DNA of 64,000 bases from DATAZK01 sp963731205 (lineage in GTDB: Bacteria; Actinomycetota; Actinomycetes; Frankiales; Frankiaceae), in NCBI GenBank assembly GCA_963731205.1, contig CAVSUJ010000002.1:1-64000 (forward strand), read 5' to 3'. Both the position numbers and the translations under genes were made by a program. Of this stretch, positions 52,054-63,680 are shown piece by piece. How positions within the stretch are numbered: position 1 is the stretch's first letter; the number at the start of each line of letters is the position of its first letter. A model generated the notes under the pieces. That model did no database searches. It saw nothing but the letters and a program-made list of their open reading frames with translations, and had not been told where the DNA came from.

Positions 52054-54129
52054 TCAGCCGCGCTTCGCGAGGTCGCTGAGGTAGCGGTTGTAGGCCGCGA
52101 GCTCGTCGTGCTCGGGGTCGCGGTCGGACTTGCGGTCGAACGCACGGGCCTGGCGCGCGTCAGCCCGTGACCACTGCATCAGGATCACGCCTGCGACCAG
52201 GAACGCGACGGGCTCGGCGAGCGCCATCGCGATACCGCCGCCGGTGTGTTGATCCGACAGCAGGCTGGCGCCCCAGGTGCGTCCGAGCCGGCCGAACCAG
52301 CTTTCGGCGAGGACGTGGGTGTCGGTGATGATCGCGAGGCCGAAGAACGCGTGAAACGGCACCAGGATGATCAGCAGAAACATCCGCGCGCCGTGGCCGG
52401 GCCGGTGCGGAAGCGGATCGGGGCTGACGAGCGGCCAGAAGACCAGGCAGCCGGTGATCAGGAAGTGCGTCAGCATGAGCAGGTGGCCGGCGTGATTGGA
52501 CATCAGGGCCGTGAAAAGGCCGGAAAAGTACAGCCCGAAGGTGCTGAACACGAAAAGGCCCAACCCCACCAGCGGATGGGACAGCACCCTCATGACCGGG
52601 CTACGCAGGATCGCGAGCAGCCACGCGCGCCCTCCGCGGGCGCCGGGCTGCGGTCCGGTGGACGGCAGGTACCTCAGGGCCAGCGTGATCGGCGCGCCGA
52701 GCGCCAGGAGCGGCGGTGCCACCATCGACAGCAGCATGTGCTGCGCCATGTGGACGCTGAACATCACCTCGCCGTAGCGGCTGATGCCGGTCTGGGTGGT
52801 GATCAGGACGACGATCAGCCCCGCGTACCACGCTGCTGTGTACAGACGCGGCCACCTGTCACCGCGGGCGTGCAGGCGGTGGACCGAGCGGGCGTACCAG
52901 ACCGCCGCTACCGCGATGAAGACGGCGAAGAAGACTTCGGGAGCCCAGTCGAAGGCAAGGCGACCAATCGAGATCGGCGGGGGGAGATCGAACCCCAGCG
53001 CCGCCTTGGCCGCACTTGTGTCAGCGACCGAACGCGGCTGCGGAGTGGGACTCTTGGACAGCGCGACCGCGAGCCCCACCGCGATGCCCATCACCGCCAC
53101 CTCAGCGCCGGCGAGGCGGATGAAGGCTCGCTTGCCGCCGTTCGCCGCAGCCGGGAGCGTCCGCCGCCGATGGCGGTAGCCGAAGATCCCGAGGGCGATC
53201 AGCGCCGTCGCCTTCGCGATCACCAGACCGCCGTAGCGCGTGCCGAGATCGGCGAGGGACCCGATCCGGATGTAGGCGTTGAGCAGGCCGCTCAGCGCCA
53301 CCGTCGTGAAGCAGACGAGCGCCAGGGTGGAGAACCGTGGGAGCGCGATCGCCAGCGACTTCGGCGCCTTGCGGCAGGCGAGCCAGATCACGGCCAGCAG
53401 ACCGCCGATCCACAGGCTGGCGGCAAGGACGTGGATCGTCAGGCTGGACAGCGCAGCGTCATGATCGCCGGCGCTTGCCGAGTGACCGGTCAGCAGTGGC
53501 GGCAGCGCCAGCCCGAAGATGGCGACGGCGAGGAGCACCGCCGCCGTATTGACCCGCGAGATCGCGGGGGTGAGCACGATCAGAAGGGCCGCTATGGCGA
53601 CGGCCAGGTAGGTCTTTCCCTCGGTCACGTTCGTGAGATAGAAGCTGATGTTGCTGCCGTGCAGCTGGCTGAGCGGCACAGCTGCCTCTTGCGACAGCGC
53701 CAGCAGCCCCTCCACCACGATGGCCAGCACCCAGACGCCCGCGGCCGCCCGCGCCACCCGCATCGCCGCCACGGCTGACGGGCCGAGAGCCCCCTTGCGG
53801 TCGGGCAACAACGCGACCGCAAGCAGCAGGAAACCGACCGTCACGATGGCGGCCGCGTCGTGCAGGAAGCGGGCGATCGGGAGCGCCCAGGCGGTTCCGG
53901 AGCCGGCCCACGGGAGCCCACCGGCCGGCTTGTGCTCCACGCCGTGCCCGAAGAGCAGGGCGGCGATGAGCATCAGCAGTCCGGCGACGCCCGCTACGAC
54001 AGCGATCCGCGGCACCGGGGACGGCGAGATCCGGCCCTCGGGAGCGGGCGGGGACGGGACGGCGGCGTCGGTCGGGGCGTCGACGGTCGTCACGTCCTCA
54101 TGGTGCCCTCGCGCATCCGCATCTGTCAC
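52054..54129 (-). CDS. CopD-CtaG fusion membrane protein
   Basis: A 691-residue polytopic protein with about 15 helices. The first half contains a CopD-type copper-import domain (about residues 180-330, HDAALSSLTIHVLAASLWIGGLLAVIWL), the second a caa3-oxidase assembly CtaG domain (about 400-650, ISRYGEVMFSVHMAQHMLLSMVAPPLLALGAPITL and HAFFGLAIITDTHVLAESWF). This fusion is common in actinobacteria and carries copper across the membrane toward cytochrome oxidase or other cuproenzymes. GTG 54129 overlaps the copC stop by 4 bp. Confidence 0.92.
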   Translation of the reverse strand: MTDADARGHHEDVTTVDAPTDAAVPSPPAPEGRISPSPVPRIAVVAGVAGLLMLIAALLFGHGVEHKPAGGLPWAGSGTAWALPIARFLHDAAAIVTVGFLLLAVALLPDRKGALGPSAVAAMRVARAAAGVWVLAIVVEGLLALSQEAAVPLSQLHGSNISFYLTNVTEGKTYLAVAIAALLIVLTPAISRVNTAAVLLAVAIFGLALPPLLTGHSASAGDHDAALSSLTIHVLAASLWIGGLLAVIWLACRKAPKSLAIALPRFSTLALVCFTTVALSGLLNAYIRIGSLADLGTRYGGLVIAKATALIALGIFGYRHRRRTLPAAANGGKRAFIRLAGAEVAVMGIAVGLAVALSKSPTPQPRSVADTSAAKAALGFDLPPPISIGRLAFDWAPEVFFAVFIAVAAVWYARSVHRLHARGDRWPRLYTAAWYAGLIVVLITTQTGISRYGEVMFSVHMAQHMLLSMVAPPLLALGAPITLALRYLPSTGPQPGARGGRAWLLAILRSPVMRVLSHPLVGLGLFVFSTFGLYFSGLFTALMSNHAGHLLMLTHFLITGCLVFWPLVSPDPLPHRPGHGARMFLLIILVPFHAFFGLAIITDTHVLAESWFGRLGRTWGASLLSDQHTGGGIAMALAEPVAFLVAGVILMQWSRADARQARAFDRKSDRDPEHDELAAYNRYLSDLAKRG

Positions 54130-54692
54130 TCGTGGGCCGAGGGGTCCGGCCGGCGCGGCCGGCGGCGAAGGAAGATCACCCCGACAACGCCGACGACAAC
54201 CACCGCAGCGACCACGCCGATGATGACGCCGGTGTTGCTCGAGGACTTGGCGGGCGGAGCTTGGGCGGCGGCGGACCTGGCGATGACCTGGGTGGCCGCC
54301 GCCTGCGCGGTGAAGGTGAATTGCCCGGAGACCGGATGGCCGTCAGCCGACACGACGCGCCAGTCGACCACGTAGCGCCCGGGGGGCCTGGTGCCGGCGA
54401 GCGGTTCGGTGACGACGTCATTGACCACTTGGACGTGTCCGTTGTCACGGCGCTGACCGTCCGGACCGATGACGTGAATGGTGGAGAACTCGCCCTGCGG
54501 CATCTCGTTGAAGGTGAGGGCGACGCTGGTCGGGGCGACCGGGACGGTCCCGCCACGGGCCGGTGAGGTCTGCAGCAGCACCGAGTGCGCCGCCGCCGGG
54601 CCGGCGCCCAACACGGCAAGCAGGCCCACCACCCCGAGGGCGGCGAGCAGCCAGGCGGCTCGACCGAGCGTCCGGGCCCTCACGGCTCTCAC
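54126..54692 (-). CDS. CopC-domain copper-binding protein
   Basis: A 188-residue exported protein: signal peptide through residue 35, then an N-terminal His immediately after cleavage (AHSVLLQTSPARGGTV), which with the later His in SADGHPVSGQF forms the Cu(II) site of CopC. A TM anchor at about 155-177 and a basic tail keep it on the membrane. It probably hands copper to the CopD-CtaG protein encoded directly downstream. Both ends overlap neighbours by GTGA. Confidence 0.93.
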   Translation of the reverse strand: MRAVRARTLGRAAWLLAALGVVGLLAVLGAGPAAAHSVLLQTSPARGGTVPVAPTSVALTFNEMPQGEFSTIHVIGPDGQRRDNGHVQVVNDVVTEPLAGTRPPGRYVVDWRVVSADGHPVSGQFTFTAQAAATQVIARSAAAQAPPAKSSSNTGVIIGVVAAVVVVGVVGVIFLRRRPRRPDPSAHE

Positions 54693-55339
54693 GACGGAGT
54701 GCCCCCTGACCTGCGTCGTACCGCGAAGATCCCGATGCCGAGCCCGATGATTGCGACCGCGAGGCCTGCTGCACCGAGCCCGCGAGCGAGCCCGTCAGAG
54801 CTCGACGGTGCGGCGGGATCGCTGACTGTCAGTACCGGGGCCGGATGCTCCGGTTCGGGCTTGCCGGCGGGTGACGGCTCGTTCCAGTGGACCACGGTGC
54901 CGTCGCTGTAGAACTGGTCGACCGAGAACGACATCGTCCCGCTCGCGGGCAACGGCCCGGCGTCGATGGTGAAGTCCTGGTACTGCTCGGGCGCGATACC
55001 GGCGCCGGGCGCGGCCGTCCAGGTGATCTGCGACGTGAACTCGGTGACCGTCCCGTCGTCCGTGGTGATCGGCTTCGGCAGCTTCGACTTGGCCGTGGTG
55101 ATGGTCCAACCCTCCAGCGACCGCGGGTTCAGCGAGGCGAGCGGCTGGGCGTTCGGGAGGTGCACGACGAGCTTGGTGAAGCGCGCGCCGGCGCTCTCGT
55201 TGGGCGCCAGGAAGGTGAGCTCCTGGAACGAGCCGGGAGCCGCCGTTTTCGGGCTCACCAGGACGTGTGCCTGCGCGGCACCAGCGCAGATCAGCAGCAG
55301 GAGCCCGGCGAGCAAGGCGGCGAGAGGCAGCCGCTTCAC
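54689..55339 (-). CDS. YcnI-type DUF1775 copper-associated exported protein
   Basis: A 216-residue protein with a signal peptide ending at AQA, then mature N-terminal His-Val-Leu-Val (AHVLVSPKTAAPGSFQELTF), and a C-terminal TM anchor with a basic tail. The fold and conserved ESAGARFTKLVVHLP, AQPLASLNPRSLEGW and QYQDFTIDAG fit YcnI (DUF1775), a Cu(II)-binding protein whose site uses the N-terminal His. It lies between the anti-sigma gene and copC with 4-bp overlaps. Confidence 0.92.
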   Translation of the reverse strand: MKRLPLAALLAGLLLLICAGAAQAHVLVSPKTAAPGSFQELTFLAPNESAGARFTKLVVHLPNAQPLASLNPRSLEGWTITTAKSKLPKPITTDDGTVTEFTSQITWTAAPGAGIAPEQYQDFTIDAGPLPASGTMSFSVDQFYSDGTVVHWNEPSPAGKPEPEHPAPVLTVSDPAAPSSSDGLARGLGAAGLAVAIIGLGIGIFAVRRRSGGTPS

Positions 55340-55944
55340 GAGGCGTGCGCAAGCGCGCGGAGCCGGGGCGTCTCGACGCGGGTGCTCGCCCGGGCACCCC
55401 AGAAAAGCAGCGCCGCGCCGACGACGGCCACGCCGTGTTGGAGCTCATCGAATCCCGGGGTCTCGCCCATGCCGATGTCGATGAGTGCGGTCGCCAGCAG
55501 GCCGGCGGCCGCGAAGCCGCAGGGCCACGCCAGGCCGGATGACAGTCGTGGCCTGAGCGCGCCGACGACGAAAGCCACGGCCAAGGCCAGGTCGAACGAG
55601 CCCAGCTCATGGGCCACGTGGCGAGTGCCTTCGCTGTCATGGCCGAGCAGCAGCAGCGGGACCGTGACGGCCAGCTGCGCGATGCCGATGAGCAGCAGCA
55701 GCGCGCGTTGCAGCAGGGGAGGCGCCGGCTCCGGCGCCCACCTGCTGAGCACCGCGCCGGACAGGTCATGGTCCAGGCTCATGCTGGTCAGCCGCAGCCG
55801 CCGGACGATCTCGTGGGCCGCGCTCTGCCACTCGCGGCAGGCCGGGCAGCCGCGCACGTGGGCGGCGGTCAGTTCGGACGAGATCGGAGAGCTCTCCCCG
55901 TCGAGCGCCGCCGACAGCGACTCGCGTACGTCATGGCAGTCCAT
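55336..55944 (-). CDS. Zinc-finger anti-sigma factor with multi-helix membrane domain
   Basis: A 202-residue protein. The N-terminal 45 residues form a zf-HC2-type domain with DCHDVRESLSAALDGE and AAHVRGCPACREW (HxxxCxxC). Four or five hydrophobic segments follow (residues ~75-190), unlike single-pass anti-sigma factors. It should sequester the SigC-like sigma factor encoded divergently 57 bp away and may sense membrane state or copper. It is the first gene of the four-gene copper operon. Confidence 0.85.
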   Translation of the reverse strand: MDCHDVRESLSAALDGESSPISSELTAAHVRGCPACREWQSAAHEIVRRLRLTSMSLDHDLSGAVLSRWAPEPAPPLLQRALLLLIGIAQLAVTVPLLLLGHDSEGTRHVAHELGSFDLALAVAFVVGALRPRLSSGLAWPCGFAAAGLLATALIDIGMGETPGFDELQHGVAVVGAALLFWGARASTRVETPRLRALAHAS

Positions 55945-56001
55945 ACCCGTGAGTGCGCCCGGAGCCGTCAGAAGTTCCCGGATCCCCTAGATTGACCTCA
56001 C

Positions 56002-56541
56002 GTGAGCCGCCCCGACCCGATCAGCCGGCTGGCCGCGAAAGCCCGGCGCGGCGATGCGCAGGCGGTCACGGAACTGGTCAGGGCCACCCAGGCCGACGTC
56101 TGGCGGCTGTGTGCCCATCTCGTCGACCGGCAGTCGGCGGACGACCTCACCCAGGAGACCTACCTGCGTGCCATACGTGCGCTCGGCTCCTTCCGGGGAG
56201 ATGCGCCGTTTCGCAGCTGGTTGCTCACAATCGCCCGGCGAGCCTGCGCAGCCGAGATCGAGGCGCGCCAGCAGCGCCGCCGGATGCTGAGGGCATTGCC
56301 CACGCCGGGAACCGTTCAGGATCACGCCCGCCGGGTCGGCCTGGAGCTGCTGCTTGACGCGCTCAATCCGGAGCAGCGGGCCGCGTTCGTCCTGACCCAG
56401 CTGCTGGGCTGCAGCTACGCCGAGGCCGCCGCGGCCTGCGAATGCCCGATCGGAACTGTGCGCTCGCGCGTCGCCCGGGCCCGTGAAGCACTGGTGCTTG
56501 CCGCTGCAGGCCAGCAGCTGGAGGCCGCGCCGCCGGCGTGA
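56002..56541 (+). CDS. sigC: SigC-like ECF sigma factor
   Basis: A 179-residue ECF sigma factor. Region 2 has LVDRQSADDLTQETYLRAIRALGSFRGDAPFRSWLLTIARRACAAEIEARQQRRR and region 4 has LNPEQRAAFVLTQLLGCSYAEAAAACECPIGTVRSRVARARE. FVLTQLLG.SY and the CECPIGTVRSR helix-turn-helix are as in mycobacterial SigC, which is associated with copper acquisition. The divergent neighbours are an anti-sigma and copper genes, in agreement. GTG 56002 is the start. Confidence 0.88.
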   Translation: MSRPDPISRLAAKARRGDAQAVTELVRATQADVWRLCAHLVDRQSADDLTQETYLRAIRALGSFRGDAPFRSWLLTIARRACAAEIEARQQRRRMLRALPTPGTVQDHARRVGLELLLDALNPEQRAAFVLTQLLGCSYAEAAAACECPIGTVRSRVARAREALVLAAAGQQLEAAPPA

Positions 56542-56605
56542 TGTGCGGTGTGATGTTGACGATCGCACCTGCCACCTGCGACGCGAATTTCCACGGCGTA
56601 GCAAA

Positions 56606-58539
56606 ATGACCACCATGAGCGAGCCCACAGCAGGTCCGACCGAGACCGTTGATCCGGGCGCTCCCCCTGCGCCGCCCGAGGAATTGACACTTGCGGCCGA
56701 GTTCCCAGCGGCGACCCGCGAGCAGTGGGAGAAGCTCGTCGTGGGCGTCCTGGACAAGTCGGGCGCGCGCGGGCTGCTGCCGAAGGCCGCGGCCGAGAAG
56801 CTTTCCGTCACCGTCGGCGGCATCGAGATCGCCGGCATCTACGGTCCTGACGAGCTCGCCGCTGCCCACGTGCCCGACCCCGGCTTCCCCGGCTTCGCTC
56901 CTTTCGTGCGCGGGCGCCGGCCGGAGGGAACGCTCGGCGGCTGGGACGTGCGGGCGCTGTTCGACAACCCGGATCCCGCCGTCGCGCGCGAGCAGGTGCT
57001 CACCGACCTCGAAAACGGCGTCACCTCGATCTGGCTGCGCGTCGGCGAGAGCGGATTCGCGGTCTCGGCGCTGCCCAACGTGCTGGCCGACGTGCTGCTC
57101 GATCTGGCGCCGGTCGTCCTCGATGCAGGTGCCGACGCCATCCCCGCGGCCCGCGCGCTGCTGAAGGTCGCCGCAGATCGGGGCGTGGCGGTCACGAGCC
57201 TGTCGGGCAATCTCGGCCTCGACCCGATCGGCTACGCCGCGCGCACCGGCGAAGCTGCCGAGCTCACCGAGGCTGCAGCGTTCGTCGTCGAACACGTGAC
57301 GTCCGGCGCTGACCAATTGCGCTCCCTCGTCGTCGACGGACTCGCCTTCCACGAGGCCGGCGCGTCCGAGGCCCAGGAGCTGGGCGCCTCGCTGGCGGCC
57401 GGGGTCACGTATCTGCGGGCGCTTGCCGAAGCCGGTCTCTCACCGGAGCAGGCCTGCGGGCAGCTCGAATTCCGTTACGCGGCGAGCGACGACCAGTTCC
57501 TCACCATCGCCAAGTTGCGGGCCGCGCGCCGGCTGTGGGCACGCGTCGCCGGTGCCTGCGGGGCGCCGGAAAGCCAGCAGGGTCAGCTGCAACACGCGGT
57601 GACGTCGTGGCCGATGATGACCCGGCGCGATCCGCACGTGAACATGCTGCGCACCACGATCGCCGCGTTCGCCGCCGGCGTCGCGGGCGCCGATTCGGTC
57701 ACGGTGCTGCCGTTCGACGCGGCTATCGGAGTGCCCGATGCCATGGGCCGCCGGCTCGCCCGCAACACGCAAGCGCTCCTGCTCGAGGAATCACACGTGG
57801 CGACGGTCATCGATCCGGCGGGCGGCTCCTGGTACGTCGAATCGCTGACGGATTCGCTCGCGCACGCGGGATGGGCCGAGTTCCAGGCGATCGAAGCGGC
57901 GGGAGGCTTGCTGAAGGCGCTGACCGACGGGTTCGTCGGCGAGCGGATCTCGGCCAACCGCCGGGAGCGTCAGCACAAGCTCGCCGTACGCGAGGACGCG
58001 ATCACCGGGGTCAGCGAATTCCCGCTGTTGCAGGAGAAGGAGCTGGAGCGCCAGACGCCGCCGCCGTTGCCCGCAGGCGGGTTGCTGCGTATCCGCTGGG
58101 CCGAGCGGCACGAAGAGATGCGCGAGCGCGCCGACTACTTCACCGTCCAGCACGGACGCGCCCCGACCGTCCTGCTGGTGCCGCTGGGATCGGCGCGGGC
58201 TGCCGCGGTGCGGCTCGGCTTCGCCGGCGATCTGCTGCGGCCGGCGGGCATCGAGGGGGCGACCCTCGACGTGGCCGGGGATCAGGCGCCGGACGAGGCC
58301 CTCGCCGCGGCACTTTCGGCCCACGGCACCACGGTCGCCTGCCTGTGCGGGACCGATGACGCGTACGGCGAATCGGCTGCGGGCGTGGCCGAGGCGCTAC
58401 GACGAGCCGGCGCCACCCATGTGCTGCTCGCCGGGCAACCCAAGGCCGCTCCCGAAGCCAAGATCGACACCTTCATCTTCCGGGGCTGCGACGCCGTCGC
58501 CGTCCAGGAGCAGACCCTGACCGAGCTGGGGGTAGCCGA

Positions 58540-58543
<4 letters not shown>
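56606..58543 (+). CDS. mutA: Methylmalonyl-CoA mutase small subunit
   Basis: A 645-residue beta chain of methylmalonyl-CoA mutase. It resembles MutB but lacks the B12-binding His motif (the corresponding C-terminal domain has no DxHxxG), so it is structural. Features are GWDVRALFDNPDP, SLSGNLGLDPIGYAARTGEA, FRYAASDDQFLTIAKLRAARRLW, RRDPHVNMLRTTIAAFAAGVAGADSVTVLPFDAAIG and DPAGGSWYVESLTD. ATG 56606 is taken over the upstream frame; ATG 56615 is possible. The stop overlaps mutB by 4 bp. Confidence 0.93.
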
Positions 58544-60755
<2,212 letters not shown>

Positions 60756-60759
<4 letters not shown>

Positions 60760-61733
60760 GCGATATCGATCAGCTCGCCGCTGACGTCGCCGCGGGAAAA
60801 CGGGGAGCGATCGGCCGGGCGATCACCCTCGTCGAGTCGACCCGCCACGACCATCGCCGCCAGGCCCAGGAACTGCTGACGCTGCTGCTGCCACGCACCG
60901 GTAATGCGCGCCGGGTCGGCATCACCGGCGTACCGGGAGCGGGCAAGTCGACGCTCATCAACGCGCTCGGCCGCCGGCTCACGGCCGACGGTCACCGAGT
61001 GGCGGTGCTCGCCGTCGACCCCTCCTCGACCCGCACCGGCGGCAGCATCCTCGGCGACAAGACCCGCATGGCCGACCTCGCCAACGATGACCGCGCGTTC
61101 ATCCGGCCCTCCCCCACCTCGGGTCAGCTCGGCGGGGTGGCGCGCGCGACCCGCGAATCGATCCTGGTGATGGAGGCGGCGGGCTACGACGTCGTCATCG
61201 TCGAGACGGTCGGGGTCGGGCAGTCCGAGACGCTCGTGGCGGAGATGACCGACACCTTCGTGCTGCTCGCCCTCGCCCGTACCGGCGATCAGTTGCAGGG
61301 CATCAAGAAGGGCGTGCTGGAGCTGGCCGACGTCGTCGCGGTGAACAAGGCCGACGGTCCCCACGAGATCGAATGCAAGCGGGCCGCGCGCGAGCTCTCC
61401 GGGGCGCTACGGCTGATCGGCCAGCACGACTCGTGGTGGCAGGTGCCGGTGCTGACGTGCTCGGCCGAGACGGGCGCCGGGCTGCCCGAACTCTGGGCTG
61501 CCGTCGACAAGCACGAGGCGGGACTGCGCTCGTCGGGTGAGCTGGAGCGCCGGCGCGGATCGCAGCAGGTGCTGTGGATGTGGGACACCGTGCGCGACCG
61601 GCTGCTCGACCAACTGCACGAGAGCCCAGGCGTCAAACCGCTCATCGACGGCATCGAAAGTGATGTGCGCAGCGGCGTGCTGCCGCCCTCGCTCGCCGCC
61701 GACCGGATCCTCGCGGCGTTCCTCGACCGCTAG
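60756..61733 (+). CDS. meaB: GTPase chaperone MeaB
   Basis: A 325-residue G3E-type GTPase that loads and protects adenosylcobalamin on methylmalonyl-CoA mutase. Walker A is GVPGAGKSTLINALG, followed by VAVLAVDPSSTRTGGSILGDKTRM, ETVGVGQSETLVAEM and VNKADGP (NKxD). Dimerisation sequence RRRGSQQVLWMWDTV is at the end. Start GTG 60756 within the mutB stop. The stop shares CTAG with the stop of the convergent Zur-like gene. Confidence 0.95.
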
Positions 61734-62140
61734 CCTGCGGCGCACTCGGCGCAGGTGCCGACGACCTCGACCGTGTGCGTGACGTCAGCGAATCCGTGGG
61801 CGCGCGCGACCCGATCCGCCCACTGCTCGACCTCCGGTCCCTCGATCTCGATGGTGCGGCCGCAGTGGCGACACACCAGGTGATGGTGGTGGCTGGCGGT
61901 GGCGCAGCGGCGGTAGAGCACCTCACCGCTCTCGGTGCGCACGGCGTCGACCTCGCCTGCTTCGGCAAGTGCGCCGAGCTGGTTGTAGACGGTCGTCAGG
62001 CCGACCGTCTCGCCGCGCCCCCGCAGCTCGGTGAACAGGTCCTGCGCGCTGCGAAAACCACTGGAGTCATCGAGCAACGCCGCCAGCGCCCGCTTCTGGC
62101 GCGTGGACCGGCCACGCGTCGAGGTGGCGTCGTGGCTCAT
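61730..62140 (-). CDS. zur: Fur-family regulator, Zur-like
   Basis: A 136-residue Fur-family repressor. The winged helix has SAQDLFTELRGRGETVGLTTVYNQLGALAEAGEVDAV; the metal sites include SHHHHLVCRHCG, HTVEVVGTC and CAEC, giving two CxxC pairs for structural zinc. Overall it matches mycobacterial FurB/Zur, which represses zinc uptake genes when zinc is bound. No smtB or zinc transporter is next to it. It is convergent with meaB, sharing CTAG. Confidence 0.83.
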   Translation of the reverse strand: MSHDATSTRGRSTRQKRALAALLDDSSGFRSAQDLFTELRGRGETVGLTTVYNQLGALAEAGEVDAVRTESGEVLYRRCATASHHHHLVCRHCGRTIEIEGPEVEQWADRVARAHGFADVTHTVEVVGTCAECAAG

Positions 62141-62230
62141 GACATCAGCCTAATCGGCGACCCTGGGACGCGGCTCGATCCCGGATCTGGCCCTCTCAAT
62201 CCAGCGTGCGTTCGCCGGCGGCGAGATGGG

Positions 62231-63022
62231 TTAGAGACCCAATGGCTCCAACACACCGGCGCGCATGCCGGCGGTGAACCCGCCGTCGACCACGAGGGCG
62301 TGACCGGTCACGAACGAGGCGTCGGAGGAGGCGAGGAACAGTGCGGCCCCGGCGATCTCCTCCGGCTTGCCGAATCGTCCGAGCTTGTGCTCGTCGCGGT
62401 AACGCTCGCGGGCGCCGGCCATCCCGGGACTGTCGAACGTCGCGCGCATCAGCGGGGTGTCGATGAAGCCGGGGCAGACGGCATTGACTCGTACGCCCCG
62501 GCGGCCGTAGTCGATCGCCATGTTCTTGGTGAGGATGACGACCGCACCCTTGGACGCGCTGTAGCAGCTCCCGCCCTCGGTGCCGGTGACACCTTCGATG
62601 CTGGCGACATTGACGATGCTGCCGCCGCCTGGCTGGTCCATCATCACACCGGCGGCGTACTTGCCGACCAGGAACGTCCCCGTCGAATTGACGGTCATCA
62701 CCCGATTCCACTCCTCGAGCGGCACCAGGTGCACCGGGCCGCCGCCGGTGACGCCGGCCGCGTTGACGCTCACGTCGAGCGAGCCGAACTCGCTGACCGC
62801 GCCGCGTATCAGAGCCTCGACCGTGGGCTCGTCGGTGACATCGCCGACGACGTAGGAATTCTTCGGGGCCGCATCCGCGACGGCCTTCCATTCCGGGCAT
62901 TCGTGACGGTCGAAACCGACGACGACGGCGCCCTCCTGAGCGAAGCGCAGGGCACACGCGTAGCCGATGCCGGATGCCGCCCCCGTCACGAGCGCGACCT
63001 GATTTTCCAGCCGTCCCACCAT
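62231..63022 (-). CDS. Short-chain dehydrogenase/reductase
   Basis: A 263-residue classical SDR with VTGAASGIGYACALRF, NAAGVTGGGPVH, catalytic Ser in VNVASIEG and YSASKGA with Tyr/Lys, and the C-terminal VTGHALVVDGGFTAGM. ATG 63022 has an AGGAGGCA ribosome binding site. It resembles the 3-oxoacyl-ACP reductase/glucose dehydrogenase group. Substrate unknown. It is divergent from the small membrane gene at 63113. Confidence 0.9.
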   Translation of the reverse strand: MVGRLENQVALVTGAASGIGYACALRFAQEGAVVVGFDRHECPEWKAVADAAPKNSYVVGDVTDEPTVEALIRGAVSEFGSLDVSVNAAGVTGGGPVHLVPLEEWNRVMTVNSTGTFLVGKYAAGVMMDQPGGGSIVNVASIEGVTGTEGGSCYSASKGAVVILTKNMAIDYGRRGVRVNAVCPGFIDTPLMRATFDSPGMAGARERYRDEHKLGRFGKPEEIAGAALFLASSDASFVTGHALVVDGGFTAGMRAGVLEPLGL

Positions 63023-63112
63023 TGCCTCCTCCTGCGCCCGCCCGGACCGTCCGAATGTGGGGTTGTATCCACGAAGGTAGAGCCGCGCACGGCGAAGCGA
63101 TCCGGAGGGGCC

Positions 63113-63598
63113 ATGGGCATCACCAAGCTCGGCGGAAACGACGGCAGGCTGACCGACGGTGCAGTAGTGGGCCGCTCCTTGGCCCTGGGCCTGGCTGCGG
63201 GCATGCGCAGCTCGCTCGGGTTCAACGCGCCCGGGCTGCGTGGCCTGCGAAGCGACGGGTTCACCAGGGCCAACTCGATGCGCCTGCTCGGCATCGGCGG
63301 TGAGCTGATCGCCGACAAGCTGCCGAAGACGCCCAGCCGCCTCGCGCCGCCCGGACTGGCAGCGCGCTTCCTGTCGGGTGCCGCCGGTGCGTGGCAGCTC
63401 GCGAACCGGGCGGGAGCCCCCTCGAAGACGCGATGGGCGGCGGTGGCTGTCGGGGTCGGCGCGGCCGCGGCAGGTTCCTACGGCGGTGCGGCCTGGCGAC
63501 GCGCAGCGACCGGTGGCGCGGGTGGGCGGCCCGACTGGCAGGGCGCGCTCGCCGAGGATGCGGTCGCTCTCAGCCTGGCCGTTGCCGCGAGTCGCTGA
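63113..63598 (+). CDS. Small membrane protein, DUF4126-like
   Basis: A 161-residue protein from ATG 63113 with GGAGGGG upstream; the longer frame is antisense to two genes. It has SLALGLAAGMRSSLGFNAPGL, GIGGELIADKLPKTPSRLAPPGLAARFLSGAAGAWQLA and AAVAVGVGAAAAGSYGGAAWRR, the small Gly/Ala-rich helix pattern of DUF4126-type membrane proteins with the ELxADKxPxxPSR motif. No function is known. Confidence 0.7.
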   Translation: MGITKLGGNDGRLTDGAVVGRSLALGLAAGMRSSLGFNAPGLRGLRSDGFTRANSMRLLGIGGELIADKLPKTPSRLAPPGLAARFLSGAAGAWQLANRAGAPSKTRWAAVAVGVGAAAAGSYGGAAWRRAATGGAGGRPDWQGALAEDAVALSLAVAASR

Positions 63599-63680
63599 CC
63601 CCTGCCACGCCTGTGGGCTCTGCGGCTGGTGTACTCCACCGCAGGCGTCGTAGACCGATGATCAGTCGAGGAGGCAGCAC

